Positions 24,862 to 33,408 of a stretch of DNA of 64,000 nt are shown piece by piece. The DNA is from [Mycobacterium] fortunisiensis (lineage in GTDB: Bacteria > Actinomycetota > Actinomycetes > Mycobacteriales > Mycobacteriaceae), in assembly GCF_019050325.1 (NCBI RefSeq), contig NZ_VOMB01000021.1, forward strand, positions 186,001-250,000, written 5' to 3'. The notes beneath the pieces are model-generated. The model made no database searches. It was not told the DNA's origin and worked only from the letters and a program-made list of their open reading frames with translations. Made by a program: the position numbers and the translations under genes. How positions within the stretch are numbered: position 1 is the first letter of the stretch; every line of letters begins with the position of its first letter.

Positions 24862-25085
24862 TTGCAACCTATCCGTTCGTTGTTTTTTCTGGAGTGATTC
24901 CAGATTTCCTCCTCGATTGTGGCCCCGCCGCCGACGTCGTAGCAACTCGGTCGGACCGTGATTATTCGCACACCGGCACCTCTGCTGTGAGCCGGACATC
25001 ACCGGTGGTCATCGAGTAGTCCGCACCGGACGTCAGCGGCAGAAGGTAAAACTGGCTGGGGCGTATCGCACGGAAGGCGGAACAG

Positions 25086-26519
25086 GTGGCGGCACTTCGC
25101 TGGTGGCTCGGTCTGGCCTGTTGCGCCGTGATGCTGGCCGGGTGTGGCAGCGCCCCCGTGGTCCAGGGCCGGGCCACCTCGATGCTGTTTCTCCCCGACC
25201 GGGTTGGCGGCCTGCCGGTGACCGACGGGCACAGTGGAAAGCGATCTGACGCACCCGCACCCGCGCGCCGGGCCGAGAACACCGACGGCGGCCAGATCGA
25301 CGACCTGGCCCTGCTCGCCATCGACGACATCGAGGACTTCTGGTCGCAGAACTACGCCGGCGGCTCACTGCCGGGAACCTTCACCCCGGTCTCGAGGCTG
25401 GTGTCGTTCAACTCCGATGCCTCGCCCGGGATCGAGCTGTGCGGTGAGAACACTGTCGGGCTGACCAACGCCTTCTACTGTTTCAAGAGCGATGTGATGG
25501 CCTGGGACCGCGGCGTGGCCATTCCTGTTGCCGCACAGTACTTCGGCCAGATGGGCGTGGTCGGCGTGATGGCCCACGAGTACGGCCACGCGGTGCAGCA
25601 ACAGGCCCGGCTCGTCGACGACACCACCCCCGTGCTGGTGGCCGAGCAGCAGGCCGACTGCCTGGCCGGGGTGTACCTGCGGTGGGTGGCCGCCGGCCAT
25701 TCACCACGGTTCGAGCTGAGCACCGGCGACGGGCTCAACCACGTGCTGGCCGGCCTGATCTACATCCGCGATCCGCTGATGACGCGGGTCGACGCCGTGC
25801 TCACCGGCGGCGAACACGGATCCGCACTGGACCGCGTCAGCGCGTTCCAGATCGGATTCAGCGGCAACGTGGACCAGTGCGCGGCGATGGACTCCGCCGA
25901 GATCACCAAGCGGCGCGGCGATCTGCCCAAGTTCCTCGACCTCTTCGGCGACACACAGGGCGGCAACAGCACGATCACCGCCGCCCTGCTGGAGTCCGTC
26001 ATGCAATCGCTGCGGCGCATCTATGCTCCGGCCAACCCGCCGACCCTGAGCACCGAACCCAGCGCCTGCCCCGACGCCGGCCCCTCACCCCCGGCGTCCT
26101 ACTGCCCGGCCACCAATACCATCTCGGTCGACCTGGCCGGCCTGAAAGCGTTGGGAGAAGCCAGAACCGAGAACGACGAGCAGGAGCTGCTACAGGGCGA
26201 CAACTCGGCGATCTCGGTGCTGACGTCGCGGTACGCGCTGGCCGTGCAACACGAGAAGGGCCTGACGCTCGACACCGCGGTGGCCGCCATGCGCACGGGC
26301 TGCCTGACCGGGGTGGGCCAGGCCGGGATGGCCGAGCCCGGGCAGTCGATCACGCTGTCGGCCGGCGACACCGACGAGGCGATCAGTGGCCTGCTCACCA
26401 ACGGGCTGGCCGCCAGCGACGTCAACGGCCGGGTGCTGCCGGCCGGGTTCACCCGGATCCTGGCCTATCGGTCCGGGCTGCAGGGCGATGCCGCACAGTG
26501 CTACCAGAGGTTCCCGTGA
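25086..26519 (+). CDS. Secreted lipoprotein with a neutral zinc metallopeptidase domain
   Basis: This 477-residue protein has a type II signal peptide with lipobox LAGC (Cys20) and should be anchored to the outer face of the membrane. The zinc-binding HEYGH is at 164-168 (VMAHEYGHAVQQQ), and AEQQADCLAG about 30 residues later supplies the third ligand region. GTG at 25086 follows GGAAGGCGG. Its close paralogue starts at 63027. The substrate is unknown; the family is common in mycobacteria. It is followed after 46 bases by the DUF4333 gene on the same strand. Confidence 0.88.
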   Translation: MAALRWWLGLACCAVMLAGCGSAPVVQGRATSMLFLPDRVGGLPVTDGHSGKRSDAPAPARRAENTDGGQIDDLALLAIDDIEDFWSQNYAGGSLPGTFTPVSRLVSFNSDASPGIELCGENTVGLTNAFYCFKSDVMAWDRGVAIPVAAQYFGQMGVVGVMAHEYGHAVQQQARLVDDTTPVLVAEQQADCLAGVYLRWVAAGHSPRFELSTGDGLNHVLAGLIYIRDPLMTRVDAVLTGGEHGSALDRVSAFQIGFSGNVDQCAAMDSAEITKRRGDLPKFLDLFGDTQGGNSTITAALLESVMQSLRRIYAPANPPTLSTEPSACPDAGPSPPASYCPATNTISVDLAGLKALGEARTENDEQELLQGDNSAISVLTSRYALAVQHEKGLTLDTAVAAMRTGCLTGVGQAGMAEPGQSITLSAGDTDEAISGLLTNGLAASDVNGRVLPAGFTRILAYRSGLQGDAAQCYQRFP

Positions 26520-26565
26520 TGCTGCCGGCGGTCCCCGCGCGTCGCAGCCGAGACGAGGAGTGCCG

Positions 26566-27084
26566 ATGAGCGGTCCCGAACAGCCGTGGTGGGCGCGGCC
26601 CGGCGGCGCGCCGCTGCCGGGCAATCACCCGCCCGGCCCGCCGGCGCGGCCCGGTTGGAGTACGCCGCCGACGCGATACCCGTCACCCCCGACGCCGCAC
26701 CGGCCCCCGCCACCGCGACCGTCGAAGCCCCATCCCACGCCCGGCCCCAATCCGGTGGACCCGCGGTTGCTCATCGGCGCTGCCGTCGTCGTGACGCTCG
26801 CCGTGGTCGGTATCGGGGCGTGGGCATGGAGCCGCTCGGACGTCAACAGCACCCGACTGGACGTCCGTCAGGCCGAGGCCGGGGTGGCGCAGATCCTGTC
26901 CGATCCGATCAACGGATATGGCGCCAACCGGGTGGTGGCGGTGGCATGCAATGACGGACAGAACCCCGTCGTACGGGCGGGCGCGACGTTCACGTGCGCG
27001 GTCGAGATGAACGACACGCTGCGCCGGGTGATCGTGGAATTTACCGACGACACCGGCACCTACGCCGTGGACGGCCCGCGGTAA
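26566..27084 (+). CDS. Proline-rich single-pass membrane protein with DUF4333 domain
   Basis: This 172-residue protein has a proline-rich N-terminal part (about residues 1-65) likely in the cytosol, one transmembrane helix (LLIGAAVVVTLAVVGIGAWAW, about 68-88, shown here by its ends) and an external domain with a Cys pair (VACNDG and FTCAVEM) typical of DUF4333. Function is unknown. ATG at 26566 follows ACGAGGAG. It probably forms an operon with the upstream metallopeptidase lipoprotein. Confidence 0.75.
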   Translation: MSGPEQPWWARPGGAPLPGNHPPGPPARPGWSTPPTRYPSPPTPHRPPPPRPSKPHPTPGPNPVDPRLLIGAAVVVTLAVVGIGAWAWSRSDVNSTRLDVRQAEAGVAQILSDPINGYGANRVVAVACNDGQNPVVRAGATFTCAVEMNDTLRRVIVEFTDDTGTYAVDGPR

Positions 27085-27176
27085 AGAGATCTGGGTCACA
27101 TTTCTCGGGACTGGGTGACCACTCCCACCCAACCGCGCTGCGAGCCATATTTAGAGGCACTATTAGTCTTGCCCGT

Positions 27177-29009
27177 ATGGGTCGGGATCCATTGACAACC
27201 AGTGGTGTTGATTCGTCGGCGTCGAGCATCGAGAACTACGTGCGCGCCGACGGCACAATCGTGGTGCCCGACGGCGTCACCCTCACCTCATTCTTGGATC
27301 GCAACCGGCTCATCTACGGCGACGAACCGTCCTACCGGTTCCTCGACTACTCGAGCAATCCCGACGGCCAAGCCGTCGAGCTCAGCTGGAACGCCCTCTG
27401 GGCGCAGGTGTGCGCTGTCGGCGCCCGACTGCAGCAGGTCACCCAACCCCGCGACCGGGTGGCGATCCTGGCTCCACAGGGGGTCGAATACGTCGCGGCC
27501 TTCTTCGCGGCGGTGCACGCCGGCAATGTCGCCGTCCCGCTGTTCGCGCCGGCCCTGGCCGGGCATACCGAGCGACTGGCCGCAGTGCTGGCCGATGCCA
27601 AGCCCACCGTGGTGCTCACCACGACCGCAGCGGCCGAATCCGTCCGTAACTTCATCAAGACGCTGCCCGCCGCCGAGCGGCCGCGCATGATCGCCGTCGA
27701 CGCCGTCCCGGACACGCTGGCCGAGATGTACGTCAGCCCGTCGGTCGATTCCGACGACATCGCTTACCTGCAGTACACGTCCGGGTCGACGCGCACCCCG
27801 GCCGGCGTGGAGATCACCCACCGCAACGTGTGTACCAATGTCATCCAGATGATCTTGGCCGGCGACCTCGACACCGGCATCCGCAGTGTCAGCTGGCTGC
27901 CGCTGTACCACGACATGGGTCTGATCATGATCATGTTCCCGGCGCTGTGCGGTGGCCACATCAGCCTGATGGACCCGATGGCATTCGTCCGCCGCCCCTA
28001 CCGCTGGATCAAGCGGCTGGCCGAAGAAGCTGCCCACGGTCGCACCTTCGCCGCCGCCCCGAACTTCGCCTTCGAGCTGGCGTCCGAGCGTGGCCTGCCG
28101 CCCGCGGGGGAGACGCTGGACATGACCAACGTCGTCACGCTCCTCAACGGATCCGAGCCGGTGACCATGTCCTCCGTCGAGAAGTTCACCTCCGCGTTCG
28201 CCCCGTACGGACTGCCCGCCACCGCGATCAAACCGTCCTACGGCATGGCCGAGGCCACCCTGTCGGTGGCTTCGATCGCACCGTCGGCCGCTGCCAGCGT
28301 GATCTACCTGGACCGCGACCAGCTCAGCGCCGGCCGGGCAGTCACGGTCGAGCCCACTGCCGAGGGGGCAGTGGCCCACGTGTCCTGCGGGCAGCCGATC
28401 CCCAACCAGTGGGCCGTGATCACGACCTCCGACGGCGACGAGGCACCCGACTGCACCATCGGCGAGATCTGGTTGCACGGCAACAACGTCGGTCGCGGAT
28501 ACTTCGGCCGCACCGAGGAAACCGAGCGGGTGTTCGGCAACAAGCTGCAGACCCGGCTCCCCACCGGCAGCCATGCCGACGGCGTCCCGGACAACGGCTA
28601 CTGGCTGGCCACCGGGGACCTCGGGGTCTACATCGACGGCGAGCTCTACCTCACCGGCCGGATCAAGGACATGATCCTGATCGACGGGCGCAACCACTAC
28701 CCCACCGACATCGAGACCACCGTCAGCGCAGCCTCCCCCGCGGTGCGTTCGGGCTACGTCGCGGCGTTCTCGATCAACGGCGAGCGCGGCGAGGAACTGG
28801 TGATCGTGGCCGAGCGGGCCGCGGGCGCCGGACGGGCCGAGCCCGGCCCGATCGTCGAGGCGATCCGTGCCGCAGTGTCCCGCCACCACCAGATCCGGGT
28901 GGCCGACGTGCGCATGGTCGCCGCCGGGGTGATCCCCCGGACCACCAGCGGCAAACTGGCCCGAAATGCTTGCCGCGCTGAGTATTTGAGCGGGAAGTTC
29001 GACAAGTAG
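27177..29009 (+). CDS. Fatty-acyl-AMP ligase, FadD32-like
   Basis: This 610-residue ANL protein matches FadD32 along its length: RFLDYSSNPDG near the N-terminus, ARLQQVTQPRDRVAIL, the altered P-loop YTSGSTRTPAGV, VSWLPLYHDMGL, PSYGMAEATL, and GRNHYPTDIE. The SGSTRxP loop and insertion segment mark acyl-AMP ligases that load a fatty acid on an acyl carrier rather than CoA. FadD32 works with Pks13 in mycolate synthesis. No polyketide synthase or carrier gene is beside this copy, so it looks like a paralogue with another partner. No clear ribosome binding site precedes the ATG. Confidence 0.88.
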   Translation: MGRDPLTTSGVDSSASSIENYVRADGTIVVPDGVTLTSFLDRNRLIYGDEPSYRFLDYSSNPDGQAVELSWNALWAQVCAVGARLQQVTQPRDRVAILAPQGVEYVAAFFAAVHAGNVAVPLFAPALAGHTERLAAVLADAKPTVVLTTTAAAESVRNFIKTLPAAERPRMIAVDAVPDTLAEMYVSPSVDSDDIAYLQYTSGSTRTPAGVEITHRNVCTNVIQMILAGDLDTGIRSVSWLPLYHDMGLIMIMFPALCGGHISLMDPMAFVRRPYRWIKRLAEEAAHGRTFAAAPNFAFELASERGLPPAGETLDMTNVVTLLNGSEPVTMSSVEKFTSAFAPYGLPATAIKPSYGMAEATLSVASIAPSAAASVIYLDRDQLSAGRAVTVEPTAEGAVAHVSCGQPIPNQWAVITTSDGDEAPDCTIGEIWLHGNNVGRGYFGRTEETERVFGNKLQTRLPTGSHADGVPDNGYWLATGDLGVYIDGELYLTGRIKDMILIDGRNHYPTDIETTVSAASPAVRSGYVAAFSINGERGEELVIVAERAAGAGRAEPGPIVEAIRAAVSRHHQIRVADVRMVAAGVIPRTTSGKLARNACRAEYLSGKFDK

Positions 29010-29071
29010 AGCTTGTTTGGGCTTGGGTGGCTTGCTCCTGCGCTTAGCCAGCTGGCCTCTGCGCGCCGTTT

Positions 29072-29118
29072 TCGACGCCAGGGTCGTCCTTTGGCGAATT
29101 GAGCAGCCCTGGCGTCGA
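29072..29118 (+). terminator. Hairpin downstream of the FadD32-like gene
   Basis: A perfect 12-bp inverted repeat (TCGACGCCAGGG at 29072-29083 and its complement at 29107-29118) with a 23-base loop lies 60 bases after the stop codon; ATTTGGG follows. It probably ends the transcript at the left edge of the accessory island. The rest of the 228-base gap shows no gene. Confidence 0.55.
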
Positions 29119-29237
29119 TTTGGGCGTGGCACCCTTGGGCTGTCACCATCCCGTCGGGCACAATGCTTCCCCGTCATGCCTGACGGACTCGCGCAGCTCA
29201 CTGCACGTATGACACCACCGGTCGTACGATACGTCTC

Positions 29238-29453
29238 GTGGAAAAGACCACCGCCCATCTGCCTGGCGACCTCAAAGCAGCGGTGAAGCGCACTGCCGAG
29301 GCGCGTGGTATCTCAGAAGCTGAAGTCATCCGGGAGTCCATCCGGGCCGGGGTCATCGCAGCGAAGCCGCGCCCTCTGGGTGGTCTTTATTCCGGTTCCG
29401 AACCAATCGCCCGCCGCGCCGACGACCTATTGGATGGTTTCGGCGAACGGTGA
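29238..29453 (+). CDS. Ribbon-helix-helix antitoxin (VapB-like)
   Basis: This 71-residue protein has an N-terminal ribbon-helix-helix (TTAHLPGDLKAAVKRTAE) that should bind DNA as a dimer, and a C-terminal tail that would wrap the toxin. GTG at 29238 has no ribosome binding site but lies 7 bases after TACGAT, which fits a leaderless transcript. Its stop overlaps the start of a PIN toxin gene that is now broken, so the antitoxin may be an orphan. Confidence 0.8.
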   Translation: MEKTTAHLPGDLKAAVKRTAEARGISEAEVIRESIRAGVIAAKPRPLGGLYSGSEPIARRADDLLDGFGER

Positions 29454-29855
29454 TCGTCGACACCAGCGCTCTGCTCGCGCACTTCGACTCGAATGAGCCT
29501 GACCACCGCGGTGGCCAAGGTCATCGACAACAGCAACGAACCTCTGGTGGTATCCCCTTATGTGATTGCAGAGCTGGTTTACCTGGTAGCCACGCGTATC
29601 GGAGTGGATGCCGAGCTCGCCGTCCTGAGCGAATTATCTCGCGGTGCATGACAACTCGCAGATTTCGCCGTCGAGCAGCTCGAGCGAGCCGTCGCAATCG
29701 TCACGAAATACCCTGATCAACAGATCGGCGTCGCGGACGCCTCAAACGTGGTGCTGGCAAACCTATACCGGACACAGACCATCACAACTCTTGACCGCCG
29801 GCATTTCGAAGTTCTGCGGCCGATCGGAGGCGGTCAGTTCACCATCGTGCCTTGA
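29450..29855 (+). pseudogene. PIN-domain toxin (VapC-like), frameshifted
   Basis: The start GTG overlaps the antitoxin stop and opens with VIVDTSALLAHFDSNEPDH, the first PIN strand with its catalytic Asp. Near 29500-29515 the reading must shift by one base to continue as VAKVIDNSNEPLVVSPYVIA and AELVYLVATRIGVD. An in-frame TGA follows LSELSRGA. The rest reads GVADASNVVLANLY and TTLDRRHFEVLRP in the same frame to the stop at 29855. All four acidic positions can be traced, so the gene decayed recently. Sequencing error cannot be excluded for the shift. Confidence 0.8.
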
Positions 29856-29894
29856 TGCAGAAGCGAAGAAATCGCGCTGGTCGGCGTGCGCGGG

Positions 29895-30245
29895 TCAGCC
29901 GGGCTCATCGACGGATATGACCAAGGTGGACGTCGGACTGTCGATATCAACATATTGGTGCCCCCCTGCGCCTCTGACGATCAGCGACTCAGCAAGGTCG
30001 ATAATCTCTTCAATCTTTTCGATGTCGAGCCGCCAAACTACGCTGTCGCGCGCTGCCTCTAAAACTGCTGCGCCGCTTTGCTGCTCGATCCGATGCTGAA
30101 CGCCTTCGCTGTCGAAACATGCAACTCCGGTGATTTGCGCCGACTGCAGCGCGGACACAAACAATCGCAATCCATCTCGGTCAGCGGTCGCTAGCGTGGC
30201 TGCGTCGCCGAAATAGCTGGAGGGTGTGATGCGAAATATGGTCAT
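29895..30245 (-). CDS. Hypothetical protein
   Basis: This 116-residue protein starts with ATG at 30245 behind a modest ACAGGG and lies 27 bases after the DUF732 gene, so they may share a transcript. I do not recognise a family. It has no signal or membrane segment. A mixed alpha/beta pattern with a helix rich in Ile, Glu and Asp (LDIEKIEEIIDLAESLI) is visible. Its base composition is lower in GC than the conserved genes, in keeping with the accessory region. Confidence 0.55.
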   Translation of the reverse strand: MTIFRITPSSYFGDAATLATADRDGLRLFVSALQSAQITGVACFDSEGVQHRIEQQSGAAVLEAARDSVVWRLDIEKIEEIIDLAESLIVRGAGGHQYVDIDSPTSTLVISVDEPG

Positions 30246-30272
30246 TGTTACCCTGTCCTCGGCGGAAGATGC

Positions 30273-30629
30273 TCAGGCGCCCACAACCGGCCCCGCATTG
30301 GCTTTGGCGTAGGCCGCCAGCACCGGCGTGACGTCAGGGCACATGTTCTGCGCGGCCGCCACGACGACAATCACGGTCTCGTAATCCGCGTAACCACCGC
30401 GGGCCACGTAGTTCAGGGCCGCCGGCACACCGGCACCGCCGCGCAACAGCCGGCACGCCATCTTGCCCTGATCGATGACCTCGGTGATCGATGAGTAGTA
30501 CACGCCCTGGTTGTCGATTTGAGCGACGAAGTCGTACTGGTCGGCATGCGCGGGAGCGGCCAGCGTCACCGCCGAGACACCCGCGACCACAGCGGCCATC
30601 ACGATTCGTACCTGGGTTGGCGTGCTCAT
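30273..30629 (-). CDS. Secreted DUF732 protein
   Basis: This 118-residue protein has a Sec signal peptide (VRIVMAAVVAGVSAVTLAAP, cleavage after AHA near residue 30) and a short mature domain with DQYDFVAQIDNQGVYY and two cysteines (MACRLL, NMCPDV) that should form a disulphide. This is the small exported DUF732 family of mycobacteria, function unknown. The ATG at 30629 follows AAGGAGG. It is divergent from hsdM. Confidence 0.8.
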   Translation of the reverse strand: MSTPTQVRIVMAAVVAGVSAVTLAAPAHADQYDFVAQIDNQGVYYSSITEVIDQGKMACRLLRGGAGVPAALNYVARGGYADYETVIVVVAAAQNMCPDVTPVLAAYAKANAGPVVGA

Positions 30630-30742
30630 GATGGACCTCCTTCTGATCGGTTGCCCGCAGTCGCGAGCCGAACAGAATGACAGAGGCCACCGACATCGGC
30701 GCGCCGTCGCCATATCCCGCAACTTGTCGGCGGGGTCGTATA

Positions 30743-30748
30743 TACAGT
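30743..30748 (+). promoter_or_regulatory. Probable -10 element of hsdM
   Basis: TACAGT within TATATACAGT fits the mycobacterial TANNNT -10 box, about 37 bases before the hsdM GTG, in the 155-base divergent gap. A ribosome binding site AAGGGG follows at 30773-30778. Confidence 0.4.
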
Positions 30749-30784
30749 CCTGTTCAGTTCTTGACGGCAGCAAGGGGCAGTGCA

Positions 30785-32242
30785 GTGATCACGGGTGAGC
30801 TGAAGAGCAAGGTCGACCGGGTGTGGGACGCCTTCTGGTCAGGCGGTATATCCAACCCCCTGGAGGTGATCGAGCAGATCACCTATCTGCTGTTCATCCG
30901 CCGTCTCGACGATCTGGAGATCCTTGCCGAACGCAAGGCCCGGGTGACCGGCAAGTCCGAGGGGCTGCGGTTTTCCCCGGAGCAGCAGCAGTTGCGGTGG
31001 TCGCAGTTCAAGAACTCCGAGCCGGCGGTGATGTTCACGACCGTCGGCGACAAGGTGTTCCCGTTCCTGCGTGAGCTGGGCGGCGACGGGTCGACGTACT
31101 CCGAGCACATGCGTGACGCCCGGTTCACCATCCCGACGCCGGCCCTGCTGTCCAAGGTCGTCGACATGCTCGACGACCTCCCGATGGCCGACCGCGACAC
31201 CAACGGTGACCTGTACGAGTACCTCCTGTCCAAGATCGCCAGCGCCGGGGTGAACGGGCAGTTCCGCACCCCGCGCCACATCATCGAGCTGATGGTGGGT
31301 ATGACCGCGCCCGGGCCGTCCGATGAGATCTGCGATCCGGCCTGCGGCACCGCCGGCTTCCTGGTGGCGGCGTCGGAGTATGTGCGCTCGACACACGAGT
31401 CGGTGCTGACCGACGCGGCTCAGCGGAAACACTTCCATAACAGCATGTTTCACGGCTACGACTTCGACTCCACCATGCTGCGCATCGGGTCGATGAACAT
31501 GCTGATGCACGGCATCGAGTCCCCCGACATCCGCTACCGGGATTCCCTGTCCGAGGGGGCTTCTGAAGATGCGGAGAAGTACACCCTGATCCTGGCCAAT
31601 CCCCCGTTTGCCGGGTCGCTGGACTACGAGTCCACCTCCAAGGATCTGCAGCGGGTCATCAAGACCAAGAAGACCGAGTTGCTGTTCGTGGCACTGTTTC
31701 TCAAACTGCTGAAGCCCGGTGGACGGGCCGCGGTGATCGTGCCCGACGGGGTGCTGTTTGGGTCGTCCAAGGCGCACAAAGAGTTGCGACGAGTCCTTGT
31801 CGAAGATCAGAAGCTCGACGGTATCGTGAAGCTGCCCTCGGGGGTGTTCCGTCCCTACGCCGGCGTGTCGACGGCGATCCTGCTGTTCACCAAGACGAAC
31901 TCCGGTGGCACCGAGAACGTGTGGTTCTACGACGTCACCGCCGACGGATTCTCGTTGGACGACAAACGCAATCCGGTCGAGGCCAACGACCTACCGGACA
32001 CACTGTCACGGTGGGCTTTACGCGGATCTTCGGAGCTGGAGCGAGCTCGCACCGAGCAGTCCTTCTGCGTGCCAAAAGATGACATCGCCGCCCAGGGCTA
32101 CGATCTGTCGCTGAACCGGTACAAGGAGATCGTGCACGACGAGGTCGAGCACCGACCGCCGCTGGAGATCATCGCCGACATCGAGAAGCTCGAAGGTGAG
32201 ATCGCTGCTGGGCTGGCTGAGTTGAAGGCGATGCTGTCGTGA
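30785..32242 (+). CDS. hsdM: Type I restriction-modification system, DNA methyltransferase subunit HsdM
   Basis: This 485-residue N6-adenine methyltransferase has a helical HsdM N-terminal domain (about 1-150), SAM-binding motif I DPACGTAGF (184-192), and catalytic motif IV NPPF (272-275). It works with HsdS to methylate the recognition sequence. GTG at 30785 follows AAGGGG. Its stop overlaps the start of hsdS (GTGA). The matching hsdR is not adjacent but lies at 46718-50128, next to a Fic gene. Confidence 0.96.
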   Translation: MITGELKSKVDRVWDAFWSGGISNPLEVIEQITYLLFIRRLDDLEILAERKARVTGKSEGLRFSPEQQQLRWSQFKNSEPAVMFTTVGDKVFPFLRELGGDGSTYSEHMRDARFTIPTPALLSKVVDMLDDLPMADRDTNGDLYEYLLSKIASAGVNGQFRTPRHIIELMVGMTAPGPSDEICDPACGTAGFLVAASEYVRSTHESVLTDAAQRKHFHNSMFHGYDFDSTMLRIGSMNMLMHGIESPDIRYRDSLSEGASEDAEKYTLILANPPFAGSLDYESTSKDLQRVIKTKKTELLFVALFLKLLKPGGRAAVIVPDGVLFGSSKAHKELRRVLVEDQKLDGIVKLPSGVFRPYAGVSTAILLFTKTNSGGTENVWFYDVTADGFSLDDKRNPVEANDLPDTLSRWALRGSSELERARTEQSFCVPKDDIAAQGYDLSLNRYKEIVHDEVEHRPPLEIIADIEKLEGEIAAGLAELKAMLS

Positions 32243-33408
32243 AGATGGTTGCGTTAGGGAAGATCGTTTCAGTCGTCGGAGGTGGTACGCCGAGAAAATC
32301 GGCACCCGAATACTACGGTGGCCCCATACCGTGGGTGACCCCAAAAGATATGAAGCGACAGGTGATCACGAGCTCACTCGTGACATTGACTCAGCAAGGC
32401 CTACAGCACTCACCCGCGAAGCTTGTACCGAAGGATACCGTTCTCGTCGTCGTCCGCTCGGGAGTGTTGAAGCACACCTTGCCGGTGGCTCTGACGGGCG
32501 TGCCAGTGACGCTAAACCAGGATATGAAAGGCCTTATCCCCGGCGACGCAGTTCACGGTCCGTACCTTGCACGACTTGTGAAAGCGTTAGAACCAACTGT
32601 GCTGGGCTGGGTGCGGGCAACAACCGCCGACAACTTCCCAATCGACAAGCTCCTCGATTTTGAGATCAGCCTTCCCTCACTCGACGAGCAGCGCCGCATC
32701 GCCGCGATTCTCGACCACGCAGACGCACTACGCTCCAGACGCCGTCACGTCCTGTCGACCTTCGATTCACTCCGCGAGTCGGTGTTCATCGACATGTTCG
32801 GCCATCCATCGTCAAACGCACATGGACTGCCGACAGGAACAGTCAAAGACCTCGTTGAATCGACTGATTACGGTACGAGCGAGAAGAGTTCACAGCAGGG
32901 CGACATTGCAGTCCTGCGAATGAACAACATCACCTACAGCGGCGAGATTGACCTAAAAGACCTAAAGTACATGGATCTGCCAGTCGACAAGTACGACCGC
33001 TACACAGTACGTAGCGGCGACGTCCTCTTCAATCGCACAAATAGCGCTGACTTGGTTGGCAAGACTGCCGTTTACCACGGTAGTGCCCCGTTGGCCTACG
33101 CCGGATACCTTGTCCGACTACGAGTTCGAGAGGGCTTCTCACCGGACTACCTTTCTGGAGTATTGAACTCCGCATACGGCAAGGCCACGCTGCGTGGCAT
33201 GTGCAAGAGCATCGTCGGTATGGCGAACATTAATGCCAAAGAAGTCCAGACCATTCGAACACTGATACCTTCCGCATCCGATCAAGGGAAGTACGCGGAG
33301 CGCGTGGAGGCGATTCGAGTCGCAAAGAGCCAGCATACTGCTGCGTTGGAGGTACTCGACGAACTCTTCGCCTCGCTCCAAGCCCGCGCCTTCCGAGGTG
33401 AACTCTGA
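32239..33408 (+). CDS. hsdS: Type I restriction-modification system, specificity subunit HsdS
   Basis: This 389-residue protein has two target-recognition domains, each followed by a conserved helix: SLPSLDEQRRIAAILDHADA (about 148-167) after the first and a second at the C-terminus (HTAALEVLDELFASLQ). Each TRD reads half of a bipartite target. The DNA is visibly lower in GC than hsdM, as is usual for exchangeable specificity genes. It overlaps hsdM at its start and the exonuclease gene at its end (TGATG), so three genes are coupled. The target sequence cannot be predicted by reading. Confidence 0.93.
   Translation: MKMVALGKIVSVVGGGTPRKSAPEYYGGPIPWVTPKDMKRQVITSSLVTLTQQGLQHSPAKLVPKDTVLVVVRSGVLKHTLPVALTGVPVTLNQDMKGLIPGDAVHGPYLARLVKALEPTVLGWVRATTADNFPIDKLLDFEISLPSLDEQRRIAAILDHADALRSRRRHVLSTFDSLRESVFIDMFGHPSSNAHGLPTGTVKDLVESTDYGTSEKSSQQGDIAVLRMNNITYSGEIDLKDLKYMDLPVDKYDRYTVRSGDVLFNRTNSADLVGKTAVYHGSAPLAYAGYLVRLRVREGFSPDYLSGVLNSAYGKATLRGMCKSIVGMANINAKEVQTIRTLIPSASDQGKYAERVEAIRVAKSQHTAALEVLDELFASLQARAFRGEL

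Noticed and set aside
24862..25085. Possible small gene or riboswitch between ahpC and the lipoprotein gene
   Set aside because: No open frame with a ribosome binding site and no conserved fold is seen; it is treated as a divergent promoter region.
27094..27131. Inverted repeats GGTCAC/GTGACC and TGGGTG/CACCCA before the FadD32-like gene
   Set aside because: Short, overlapping and without a matching site elsewhere in the window; too weak to call an operator.
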